From contig DCKN01000029.1 in NCBI GenBank assembly GCA_002320385.1, positions 1-5,900 on the forward strand: DNA of 5,900 nt, written 5' to 3'. The notes beneath the pieces were generated by a model, which did no database searches, was not told the DNA's origin, and saw nothing but the letters and a program-made list of their open reading frames with translations. This document shows positions 1 through 5,900 of this stretch, piece by piece. Every line of letters starts with the position of its first letter. Position 1 is the first letter of the stretch. The translations under genes and the position numbers were made by a program. Source of the DNA: Proteobacteria bacterium UBA1673 (GTDB lineage Bacteria > Pseudomonadota > Gammaproteobacteria > Comchoanobacterales > Comchoanobacteraceae).

Positions 1-240
1 ATTGTACAGCGCATTCGGCCTGGTGGGCGATTGGTTGTCATCAGTTATCATTCTATTGAGCACAAGCAGGTCAGCGATGGTCTAAAGCAAATGCATGCTC
101 AATTTGAACTTTCAGATTCCACCTCAGACTTACTTAAACTGAAAAAAGTTGGGCACGCTTTACGCGCAAGTAGGGATGAGTTATTCAATAATCGACGTGC
201 CCGATCGGCTTTATTAAGAACATGGGAGGTTAAGAAATGA
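1..240 (+). CDS. rsmH: RsmH (MraW), 16S rRNA (cytosine1402-N4)-methyltransferase, C-terminal part
   Basis: This is the last 79 codons of an SAM-dependent methyltransferase that N4-methylates C1402 in the ribosomal P site (family knowledge). The frame is open from base 1, so the gene begins upstream of the window. The match rests on the RPGGRLVVISYHSIE segment (residues 6-20 of the visible part), which corresponds to the family's GGR-L-ISFHSLEDR block, and on the terminal NNRRARSALLR, matching the usual NPRARSAKLR tail. Both blocks deviate: SFHSLEDR reads SYHSIEHK, and NPR reads NNR. The tail length after the GGR block is close to that of the E. coli protein, so the C-terminus looks intact. 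The stop codon overlaps the ftsL start (ATGA), which suggests translational coupling. Location directly upstream of ftsL is the standard dcw position. The catalytic SAM-binding region cannot be checked because it is outside the window. Confidence 0.93.
   Translation: MVQRIRPGGRLVVISYHSIEHKQVSDGLKQMHAQFELSDSTSDLLKLKKVGHALRASRDELFNNRRARSALLRTWEVKK
225..230 (+). promoter_or_regulatory. Shine-Dalgarno site of ftsL
   Basis: GGAGGT lies six bases before the ftsL ATG at 237, inside the last codons of rsmH. It is the best ribosome binding site in the window and fixes the ftsL start. With the 4-base stop/start overlap it implies efficient coupled initiation of ftsL. Confidence 0.85.
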
Positions 241-563
241 ATCATGCAGTTGCACATGTAAGTACTGGAGAGGCGTGCTGGGATGATGACCGCGTGCTAG
301 GATTAGATTGGTTATGGCGTTGTGTCTGGTTGCTATTAATCATATCTTTGTTCGCTTTGGTTTATTTGAATTTTTCTATTCGTGTGGGTACCGCTCGGCT
401 TAATGCGCTCATGGGTGAAAGTTCTCGTTTGATGATGGTCAAAGATTCTATTCTTCTTGAGAAAGAGCGGTTACAGATGCACCACACGACAGAAAAAAAT
501 GCCAAAGATGTTTTGAACTATCGTCTTGCAAAAAAAAATCAAGTTGTTAATATCACAGTCTAG
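237..563 (+). CDS. ftsL: FtsL, septal cell division membrane protein
   Basis: A 108-residue bitopic inner-membrane protein. It has a cytoplasmic N-terminus of about 26 residues, one hydrophobic segment at about residues 27-47 (WRCVWLLLIISLFALVYL), and a periplasmic part. The stretch from about 48 to 85 has spaced leucines and many charged residues, consistent with the short coiled coil FtsL uses to pair with FtsB (family knowledge). Such FtsLBI-type complexes pass the activation signal to FtsW and FtsI at the septum. Sequence conservation in this family is very low, so the call rests on size, topology and position between rsmH and ftsI. The length is slightly below E. coli FtsL (121 residues). 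The start is set by a strong GGAGGT and overlaps the rsmH stop. Two A runs (493-499 and 530-538) lie near the 3' end. The second could allow slippage that would change only the last residues. Confidence 0.85.
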   Translation: MNHAVAHVSTGEACWDDDRVLGLDWLWRCVWLLLIISLFALVYLNFSIRVGTARLNALMGESSRLMMVKDSILLEKERLQMHHTTEKNAKDVLNYRLAKKNQVVNITV

Positions 564-579
564 CTAATCGATAGTCATT

Positions 580-583
580 GGGG
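580..583 (+). promoter_or_regulatory. Probable ribosome binding site of ftsI
   Basis: GGGG sits five bases before the GTG at 589, the only usual start codon between the preceding in-frame stop (TAA, 565-567) and the membrane anchor. It supports the GTG start but is a weak match to the consensus. Confidence 0.5.
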
Positions 584-588
584 TACGT

Positions 589-2226
589 GTGCAACTGGGA
601 AAAAGAATCAGATTTTGGTTTCTCGGGTTGTTATGGGTGGCGGTAATCATCGCAATGTCAGTTAGACTGGTTTATTTAGCTGCGTATCAGCGAACATTCC
701 TGCTTGGTCAAAGTAAGGCCCGTGTTGAACGGCGCATGTCGCTAACAGCAAAACGTGGGCGCATTCTGGATCGTAACGGAAGAGTTCTGGCTATGAGTAA
801 GCCTGTGAATGATGTTTGGACTTCGCCTCGATTGTTGTTGTCAGATGACCGTGCAATCGGCTCAGTTGCTAAAGTATTGAATGTTTCTTCCGATGCTCTG
901 CGTAAACGGTTACATGAAAACCAGCACAGGGATTTTTATTATTTATCTCGTAATATTGATGATGACGTCGGAGCATGTATTCGTGATCTCAAGCTGCCCT
1001 ATGTCAATTTGACACAATCTTTTGCGCGTTTTTATCCAGGTGGAAAGGCCTGTGCGCAAACTGTTGGGATTGTTAATATTGACGGTGATGGTTTAGAGGG
1101 TCTTGAATATTTGTATGATAAGACGTTGTCGGGCGAGTCTGGATTCGCGCGCTATTTGATCAACCCTTTTGGGGAAACCATTGAGTCCATTCAACGTAAG
1201 GAGCCGGTTGCTGGTGAGGATATTCAACTTTCGATTGATCGATCGATACAATACATCGCTTATGAAGCATTGAAAGACGGTGTCAAGGCCACAGGGGCAA
1301 AAAGTGCACTCGCCCTGGTTTTAGATGTTCGTGATGGTGGTATTATTGCTGCGACTGGCTATCCATCGTATAATCCAGAGGTTAAATTAGCAGGATCAAA
1401 TACCCGCCCGTTAAGGCATAAGGTATTTACTGATCTCTATGAGCCTGGCTCTACATTTAAGCCAATCGCATTGGCATATATTTTGGAGAATAGTCGCTTT
1501 TCAAAGCAATCAAAAATACAGACACACCCTGGTGAGCTTAAAATTGGCACTAATATTGTTAAGGATGTAAGAAATTATGGCCTCATTTCCCTAGATGATG
1601 TGATTGTTCGATCCAGTAACGTGGCGATGTCAAAGTTGATGTTGGCCTCCTCTCGCGACTTTATTGCCTGGTTGAAGCAGCGATTTCTAATTGGGCAAAA
1701 AGACGTTCGAGTCTTTCCGGGTGAGCCAATGAGTGCAATTGTTGATAAGCCCAATGTTTCTGACTTTGAGCTAGCAACACTTTCTTTTGGTTATGGATTG
1801 AGTATGACGCCTTTAAAACTTGGGTCGCTTTATTTAACGTTGGCAAATGATGGTCTTTATATGCCTACTTATCTTGTGAAATCAATGCGTCAGTCAAATG
1901 GTCAACAGCGCGTCATGCGCGCTAGCACAGCTCGGGAGATTAATCAGATGTTGCATAAAACGACGATTGGGTACGGTACTGCGCGACGAGCCCGGGTCAG
2001 TGGAATCAATGTTGCTGGTAAGACAGGAACAACCCATGTTCTTGAGAATGGGGCCTATCAGGAGGATCGCTATGTTGCCTCTTTTGCAGGGTTTTTCCCT
2101 TATGAAAGCCCAAAATACGTTGTTGTTGTTATTGTTGAAGAGCCTGATAAATCCTTTCATTTCGGTGGCCAGGCTGCTGCCCCGATATTCTCAAAAATTG
2201 TGTTTAACAGCCAATTCATCTCTTAG
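589..2226 (+). CDS. ftsI: FtsI (PBP3), septal peptidoglycan D,D-transpeptidase
   Basis: A class B penicillin-binding protein of 545 residues that cross-links septal peptidoglycan, working with FtsW and activated through FtsL. A short basic N-terminus leads into one membrane anchor (about residues 8-29). Then comes the pedestal/dimerisation domain with the typical RGRILDRNGRVLA (56-68), and after about residue 235 the transpeptidase domain. All three active-site motifs are present: S288-T-F-K291 (catalytic serine, in EPGSTFKP), S342-S-N344, and K478-T-G-T481. The segment TLSFGYGLSMTPL (397-409) also matches proteobacterial FtsI. It is somewhat shorter than E. coli FtsI (588 residues), with a short C-terminal tail after the last strand. 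The start is GTG, 25 bases after ftsL; an in-frame stop at 565-567 rules out a longer form with a usual start codon. It is expected to be a beta-lactam target. Paralogous elongation PBP2 (MrdA) is less likely given the position and motif context. Confidence 0.96.
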   Translation: MQLGKRIRFWFLGLLWVAVIIAMSVRLVYLAAYQRTFLLGQSKARVERRMSLTAKRGRILDRNGRVLAMSKPVNDVWTSPRLLLSDDRAIGSVAKVLNVSSDALRKRLHENQHRDFYYLSRNIDDDVGACIRDLKLPYVNLTQSFARFYPGGKACAQTVGIVNIDGDGLEGLEYLYDKTLSGESGFARYLINPFGETIESIQRKEPVAGEDIQLSIDRSIQYIAYEALKDGVKATGAKSALALVLDVRDGGIIAATGYPSYNPEVKLAGSNTRPLRHKVFTDLYEPGSTFKPIALAYILENSRFSKQSKIQTHPGELKIGTNIVKDVRNYGLISLDDVIVRSSNVAMSKLMLASSRDFIAWLKQRFLIGQKDVRVFPGEPMSAIVDKPNVSDFELATLSFGYGLSMTPLKLGSLYLTLANDGLYMPTYLVKSMRQSNGQQRVMRASTAREINQMLHKTTIGYGTARRARVSGINVAGKTGTTHVLENGAYQEDRYVASFAGFFPYESPKYVVVVIVEEPDKSFHFGGQAAAPIFSKIVFNSQFIS

Positions 2227-2263
2227 TCGTATGGATTGGCATACAGCTAAAAAAATAGATTCT

Positions 2264-2269
2264 TATAAT
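2264..2269 (+). promoter_or_regulatory. Second, weaker candidate -10 element upstream of murE
   Basis: A perfect TATAAT hexamer in the ftsI-murE gap, exactly 60 bases before the stronger candidate and sharing the octamer ttataatc with it. No acceptable -35 stands at 16-18 bases: the best, CATACA, matches 3 of 6. A good TTGGCA (2236-2241) is 22 bases away, which is too far. It may be inactive or need an activator. Confidence 0.25.
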
Positions 2270-2301
2270 CAGTAGTATAGTTTTTCAATCTGTGTGATCG
2301 A

Positions 2302-2329
2302 TTGCTTGATGTGAAATTTTTGTTATAAT
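2302..2329 (+). promoter_or_regulatory. Predicted sigma70-type promoter for murE-murF-mraY (extended -10)
   Basis: A perfect TATAAT at 2324-2329 is preceded by TGT (2321-2323), giving the extended -10 form TGnTATAAT. A weak -35, TTGCTT (2302-2307, 3 of 6 to consensus), stands 16 bases upstream; extended -10 promoters tolerate a poor -35. The start point would fall near 2336, leaving a leader of about 19 bases before the murE ATG. It sits in the only sizeable gap between genes in the window, so the murein ligase genes can probably be transcribed separately from the division genes. Readthrough from upstream is also possible, as no terminator is evident in between. Confidence 0.6.
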
Positions 2330-2354
2330 CTTAGAATCGCCATCACACGTTGTT

Positions 2355-3926
2355 ATGGAAAAAATTATTGAAGACGTTGACTTCGATCAAAGCATAAGTC
2401 CTTACCTGGACTTATCAGAATTGTTGTCTCCGTTGTTGGCACTACCTAGAAATTTAAACCGACAGATCACCGGATTGTCAGTGAATAGTCGAAGGATTAA
2501 GCCTGGTTATGTTTTTTTTGCATTGCCAGGATTCGGTTCTATTGACGGCAGGGATTTTATTCAAGATGCTGTTGTGTCTGGTGCGGCTGCCATTGTATCC
2601 GATATTGCTGCGAATGATAGTGTGAAAACCAGTTTGATCATGCCGCCAGGTGAGGCTAAAACTGTTGTGCCGCATATTCAAGTACCAAATCTTCGTGCTA
2701 AGCTGGGTAGTGTCGCAGCGATCTATTATGGTTATCCGACTCGGCAAATGCAGGTGGTCGGCGTAACCGGGACTAATGGTAAAACCACTGTTACAACTAT
2801 ATTGGCGAAAGCGTTGGATCGTCTGAAGACAAAGGTCGGCTTTATTGGAACACATGGTGTGGGCTCTGATCTTGATCGACTTACAAAAACTCAGATGACT
2901 ACGCCAGAGCCTTTTGAATTGCAGTCATACATGCAAAAACTCCTACACCAAAATTGTGAAGGCGTTATGATGGAGGTCTCTTCTCATGCCATTGCGCAGC
3001 ATCGCGTTGTTGGCGTAGAGTTTGATACGGTTGTTCTCACTAATGTTAGTCGAGATCATTTGGATTATCATCGTGATCTTGATGATTATATTCAGACCAA
3101 AGAGCGGTTGTTTCAATCTTACCAAGCCAATCATATTGTTTTAAATCTAGATGACCAAATTGGAATTAAACTCGCGGCTCAGCTCACCAAGAAGCGCAAG
3201 GTCATTGGCTATAGCACCCGTGGATTGAAGTTAGACGACTGTCATGTGATCCGTGGTTGTCAAATTCGTGCAACGCCCACTGATTTATCAATGGTTGTGG
3301 TTTATGGAAAGCACAAGCGCGCATTGCAGACGAACATGATAGGTGATTTCAATGTGAGCAATCTACTTGCTGTCATTGCGACATTGGTTTCGCTAGGCTA
3401 TGACTTTCAAGACGCTGTTGATTCTTTGCAGAATATCTCAGCTGTCGGTGGTCGAATGGAGATGATCACTGCGGGTAGCAAGCGGCCTGTTGTTGTGATT
3501 GATTATGCTCATAGCCCGAGTGCACTTGAGGCGGTATTGGTTAATTTAAGACAATCTTGTCGTCGGCGTCTCATTTGTGTTTTTGGCTGTGGCGGTAATC
3601 GAGATCAAGGAAAGCGAAAGCTCATGGGTAAGATTGCTGAAACGCATGCTGATTGTGTGATTCTAACAGATGATAACCCTCGCGGTGAGTCCCCGAAAAA
3701 GATTATTACGGATATCCTCAAAGGATTCCTTTGCCCCTGGGCCGTCGAAGTTGTGCATGACCGTACCGATGCCATCATGAAGGCCATCAATGATGCCATG
3801 CCAGGCGATATCATTCTTATTGCTGGGAAGGGGAATGAGTCTTATCAGATCGTTGGTGATCAGAAAACCATTTTCAGTGACAGAGAAAAAGCTGAGTTTC
3901 TGCTTAATCTTAAAGATGAGTCATAA
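2355..3926 (+). CDS. murE: MurE, UDP-MurNAc-L-Ala-D-Glu:meso-diaminopimelate ligase
   Basis: A cytoplasmic ATP-dependent Mur ligase of 523 residues that adds the third stem-peptide residue. The N-terminal UDP-binding domain carries VNSRRIKPGYVFFALPG (43-59). The central ATPase domain has the P-loop GVTGTNGKTT (136-145), the substrate segment MEVSSHAIAQHR (206-217) and TNVSRDHLDYH (229-239). K249 aligns with the lysine that is carbamylated in E. coli MurE (K224). The C-terminal domain has VIDYAHSP (381-388), FGCGGNRDQGKR (410-421) and D440-N-P-R443, the signature for meso-diaminopimelate rather than lysine. The usual GKGHE reads GKGNE (491-495), keeping the Gly and Glu that contact DAP in E. 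coli. It is about 28 residues longer than E. coli MurE (495), from a longer N-terminus and extra sequence around 86-107. ATG 2355 is the only usual start downstream of the predicted promoter, but no clear Shine-Dalgarno precedes it. A T8 run lies at 2512-2519. Confidence 0.96.
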   Translation: MEKIIEDVDFDQSISPYLDLSELLSPLLALPRNLNRQITGLSVNSRRIKPGYVFFALPGFGSIDGRDFIQDAVVSGAAAIVSDIAANDSVKTSLIMPPGEAKTVVPHIQVPNLRAKLGSVAAIYYGYPTRQMQVVGVTGTNGKTTVTTILAKALDRLKTKVGFIGTHGVGSDLDRLTKTQMTTPEPFELQSYMQKLLHQNCEGVMMEVSSHAIAQHRVVGVEFDTVVLTNVSRDHLDYHRDLDDYIQTKERLFQSYQANHIVLNLDDQIGIKLAAQLTKKRKVIGYSTRGLKLDDCHVIRGCQIRATPTDLSMVVVYGKHKRALQTNMIGDFNVSNLLAVIATLVSLGYDFQDAVDSLQNISAVGGRMEMITAGSKRPVVVIDYAHSPSALEAVLVNLRQSCRRRLICVFGCGGNRDQGKRKLMGKIAETHADCVILTDDNPRGESPKKIITDILKGFLCPWAVEVVHDRTDAIMKAINDAMPGDIILIAGKGNESYQIVGDQKTIFSDREKAEFLLNLKDES

Positions 3927-3928
3927 TC

Positions 3929-5296
3929 ATGCAATCACTGGATGCTTTTGCGCAGTTATATGCCAAAGAGACCCACGGTGATCTCACGAATCTAACTTTT
4001 TGTGGCGGTGAATTCGACTCGCGTCGAATTGTTGCGGGACAAATCTTTTTTGCTTTTTTAGGTGAACACGTTGATGGGCATGATTTTCTTCAACAAGCAC
4101 GAAACAATGGTGCTGTTGCCGCTGTTGTATCTAGAGCTTGTGCTGTGGACATCCCACAGCTCGTTGTCGAAGATGTTCAGTCTTGTTTTATCGACTCAGC
4201 CTCTCGTATTCGATCAACTTGGCAACAGAAAACTGTTATTGCGATTACGGGTAGTATGGGGAAGACATCGTCAAAAGATTTGCTCGCCAACGTCTGTGGT
4301 GCGCACCAAGAAACTTTTTCAACACCTGGAAATTATAACAATCTTTTGGGATTATCGTGGTGTATACACAACACGCCCATGTCGGCTCGGTATGTTATTC
4401 TTGAGCTTGGAATCAGTGAAGTTGGCGAGATGCAGCGACTTGCAGCGTTGGCGCAACCTGATATCGCATGGGTGACAACCATTGCGCCATGTCATCTAGA
4501 TGGCTTGACCAGTTGTGAGATCATTGCGCGTGAGAAGTCACAAATATATCGATCTCTTGGTTCTAATGGTCTTGCTGTGATCAACGATCGAGACGATTTT
4601 GTTGAGACTTTTCTTCAACATAGCCAACATTGTCGTCAATTGCATCTGTATGCGGGCATGTCTTCTCTGGATGATGCTTCGATACGCTATGATGCACTTG
4701 CTCGATGTCGCTTTTCAGCTCAAATTGGAGATGAATCGCTCTCCTTGCAGCTTGGTCTGGTTGGAAAGCATCAAGTTTACAATGCTTATGCTGTCGGTGT
4801 GATCGCGCATGCAATGGGTATACCCATGACGCTCATCAAGGATGGCCTCGAAACTCAAAAGACCACATCGGGCCGTGCTAAAGCTTATGTTTTGCCTATG
4901 GTAAAATCTCTTTTGATCGATGACAGTTATAATGCTAATCCAAAGGCGATGCTTTCAGCAATTGAGTCGTTATCGTCGGTAGATAAACCGGTTAAATGTC
5001 TTGTTTTTGGAGATATGTCTGAATTAGGATCTGTGTCTGATAAGTGGCATCGTCGGGTGGGTGATTGGGCCTCGGAATATGGAATTGATCATTTACTTAC
5101 TTATGGTGTGCATGCGCAACTTGCGTTGCAATCTTTCTGCGGAGACGGTATGGCCTTCTCTGATCAGGATGCTTTGATTGATCATCTTCGTGTGATTATG
5201 TCCGAAGATATGGTTGTTTTAGTTAAGGGATCTCGTGGTTGCTCTTTGGATTTAACAATACGATCGCTGTTAGGTACAGCTATGAATGAGGGATAA
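3929..5296 (+). CDS. murF: MurF, UDP-MurNAc-tripeptide:D-alanyl-D-alanine ligase
   Basis: A cytoplasmic Mur ligase of 455 residues, close to E. coli MurF (452), that adds D-Ala-D-Ala to complete the UDP-MurNAc-pentapeptide. The N-terminal domain has FDSRRIVAGQIFFAFLGEHVDGHDF (29-53 region), echoing the same block in MurE. The ATPase domain has the P-loop ITGSMGKTSSKD (106-117), the MurF-typical STPGNYNN (131-138), LELGISEVGEM (158-168) and HLDGLTS (189-195). K203 is at the position of the carbamylated lysine. The C-terminal domain shows LLIDDSYNANP (328-338), which distinguishes MurF from other Mur ligases, then FGDMSELG (360-367) and LVKGSRG (431-437). The ATG is two bases after the murE stop, with only a weak purine stretch (GAG, 3918-3920) ahead of it, so translation is probably coupled to murE. 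All expected motifs are intact. Confidence 0.96.
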   Translation: MQSLDAFAQLYAKETHGDLTNLTFCGGEFDSRRIVAGQIFFAFLGEHVDGHDFLQQARNNGAVAAVVSRACAVDIPQLVVEDVQSCFIDSASRIRSTWQQKTVIAITGSMGKTSSKDLLANVCGAHQETFSTPGNYNNLLGLSWCIHNTPMSARYVILELGISEVGEMQRLAALAQPDIAWVTTIAPCHLDGLTSCEIIAREKSQIYRSLGSNGLAVINDRDDFVETFLQHSQHCRQLHLYAGMSSLDDASIRYDALARCRFSAQIGDESLSLQLGLVGKHQVYNAYAVGVIAHAMGIPMTLIKDGLETQKTTSGRAKAYVLPMVKSLLIDDSYNANPKAMLSAIESLSSVDKPVKCLVFGDMSELGSVSDKWHRRVGDWASEYGIDHLLTYGVHAQLALQSFCGDGMAFSDQDALIDHLRVIMSEDMVVLVKGSRGCSLDLTIRSLLGTAMNEG

Positions 5297-5305
5297 GGTA
5301 CGGAG
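5295..5305 (+). promoter_or_regulatory. Ribosome binding region of mraY
   Basis: Two partial Shine-Dalgarno matches overlap the murF stop region: AAGG (5295-5298), seven bases before ATG 5306, and GGAG (5302-5305), directly against ATG 5306 and three bases before the adjacent in-frame ATG 5309. The first favours 5306, the second 5309. The choice changes the protein by one residue. Confidence 0.5.
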
Positions 5306-5900
5306 ATGATGCAGGGCCAATACTATTTGATACTTTTATTGTCATTGTTACTAACTTTGGGTGCTTTTCCATACGTTATTACCATCTTACGTCGATACAA
5401 GATAGGGCAGTATATACAGGATGATGGTCCAAAACATGCTGATAAGTCTCAAACACCAACCTGCGCGGGTGTTGTAGTGATATTTTTGCTCAATGTTTTG
5501 TTATGTATTTGTGGCGCGTTTCGATCGTGGGAGTTGGTGGTTGTTGATTTAGTATTTATCGGTTTTATGTCAGTTGGCTTAATAGATGATCTTGCCAAAT
5601 TATTCTATCAAGATAATAACAAGGGATTATCACCGCGCATGAAAATGGTCCTGCAGACTTGTTTGTCTGTCATTGCTTTGGTTGGGATTCGTGCTTTGCA
5701 GCTGCCACAATTGACTGAATTACACTTTCCTATGGGTAGCGGTACGTATTGGATTTTTGATTTGGGTTGGTTGTACTATCCGTTTGCGGTTTTTGCTATT
5801 CTTGGCTCAACGAATGCCTACAACCTTACGGATGGTCTTGATGGGCTTGCGGGTGGGTTGAGTGTATTCATTGCTTGTGGTCTATTGGTTTTGCTGTCAC
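5306..5900 (+). CDS. mraY: MraY, phospho-MurNAc-pentapeptide transferase, N-terminal part
   Basis: The first 198 codons of the integral membrane enzyme that transfers phospho-MurNAc-pentapeptide to undecaprenyl phosphate, making lipid I. The frame stays open to the window edge. Evidence: a hydrophobic segment at about 6-27; DDGPKHADKSQTPT (39-52), matching the family DGP-H-KxGTPTMGG loop with K47 and T52 kept; the Mg-binding pair D94-D95 in GLIDDLAKLF; KGLSPRMK (106-113); and NAYNLTDGLDGL (170-181), the MraY signature. At least five further hydrophobic stretches alternate with these loops. The N-terminus is about 20 residues shorter than in E. coli MraY before the DGP loop and resembles the short Bacillus form. 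TPTMGG reads TPTCAG, and NAVNLTDG reads NAYNLTDG. The text after DGLDGL (AGGLSV) recalls WecA/TagO relatives, but TDGLDG and the place after murF make MraY much more likely. The C-terminal catalytic region lies outside the window. Confidence 0.92.
   Translation, partial: MMQGQYYLILLLSLLLTLGAFPYVITILRRYKIGQYIQDDGPKHADKSQTPTCAGVVVIFLLNVLLCICGAFRSWELVVVDLVFIGFMSVGLIDDLAKLFYQDNNKGLSPRMKMVLQTCLSVIALVGIRALQLPQLTELHFPMGSGTYWIFDLGWLYYPFAVFAILGSTNAYNLTDGLDGLAGGLSVFIACGLLVLLS

Noticed and set aside
1231..1248. Overlapping ATCGAT/GATC repeats in ftsI
   Set aside because: They fall within conserved coding sequence (SIDRSIQ) and are explained by Ile-Asp-Arg-Ser codons. There is no sign of an origin or methylation control region.
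1369..1374. TATAAT inside ftsI, and another at 4928-4933 in murF
   Set aside because: Both are explained by conserved Tyr-Asn codons, and neither has a -35 element at a suitable distance.
2229..2244. Five-base-pair hairpin GTATG/CATAC just after the ftsI stop, considered as a terminator
   Set aside because: The stem is short and AT-rich and is followed by an A run, not a T run, on the + strand. It does not look like an intrinsic terminator.
1898..2275. Open frame of 125 codons overlapping the 3' end of ftsI in another frame
   Set aside because: It lies almost wholly inside the ftsI transpeptidase domain, including the KTG motif, and its translation resembles no protein I recognise. It is a shadow frame.
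2286..2304. Inverted repeat CAATC/GATTG upstream of the murE promoter, considered as an operator
   Set aside because: Five base pairs with a nine-base loop is expected by chance in sequence like this, and no matching copy is seen elsewhere in the window.
2478..2855. Minus-strand open frame of 125 codons within murE
   Set aside because: It is antisense to the conserved N-terminal and P-loop region of murE, with no ribosome binding site or recognisable domain. It is a shadow frame.
4062..4475. Open frame of 137 codons inside murF in another frame
   Set aside because: It covers the murF P-loop and substrate motifs, which are clearly the coding frame. The alternative translation has no recognisable features.

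Overview
This window is a stretch of a division and cell wall (dcw) cluster, with every gene on the + strand. In order it holds the 3' end of rsmH (mraW), then ftsL, ftsI (penicillin-binding protein 3), murE, murF and the 5' part of mraY. Both ends are cut inside genes. I see no RNA gene, mobile element, CRISPR array or long repeat, and no previously undescribed system.

Layout: positions 1-240 encode the RsmH C-terminus, whose stop overlaps the ftsL start by 4 bases (ATGA). ftsL (237-563) is followed 25 bases later by ftsI (589-2226, GTG start). A 127-128 base non-coding gap (2227-2354) then breaks the run. It holds a good extended -10 promoter whose predicted transcript starts about 20 bases before murE. 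murE (2355-3926), murF (3929-5296) and mraY (from 5306) are tightly packed, with gaps of 2 and 9 bases, and probably form one transcription unit that can fire independently of the upstream genes.

How the genes work together: RsmH methylates 16S rRNA. FtsL and FtsI belong to the septal divisome, FtsI being the septum-specific transpeptidase. MurE adds the third stem-peptide residue to UDP-MurNAc-dipeptide, and MurF adds D-Ala-D-Ala. MraY moves the finished UDP-MurNAc-pentapeptide precursor onto undecaprenyl phosphate at the inner membrane, making lipid I. The MurE DNPR signature predicts meso-diaminopimelate peptidoglycan.

Organism: gene order, the FtsI and MurE sequence style and the DAP-type MurE fit a Gram-negative proteobacterium, most likely a gammaproteobacterium. 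The base composition is moderate to slightly AT-rich (judged by eye) and several normally rigid motifs in RsmH, MurE and MraY are altered. That would suit a divergent, perhaps host-associated lineage, but this is inference and no genus can be named. The main points of interest are the internal promoter before murE, the divergent short-N-terminus MraY, and homopolymer runs in ftsL and murE.
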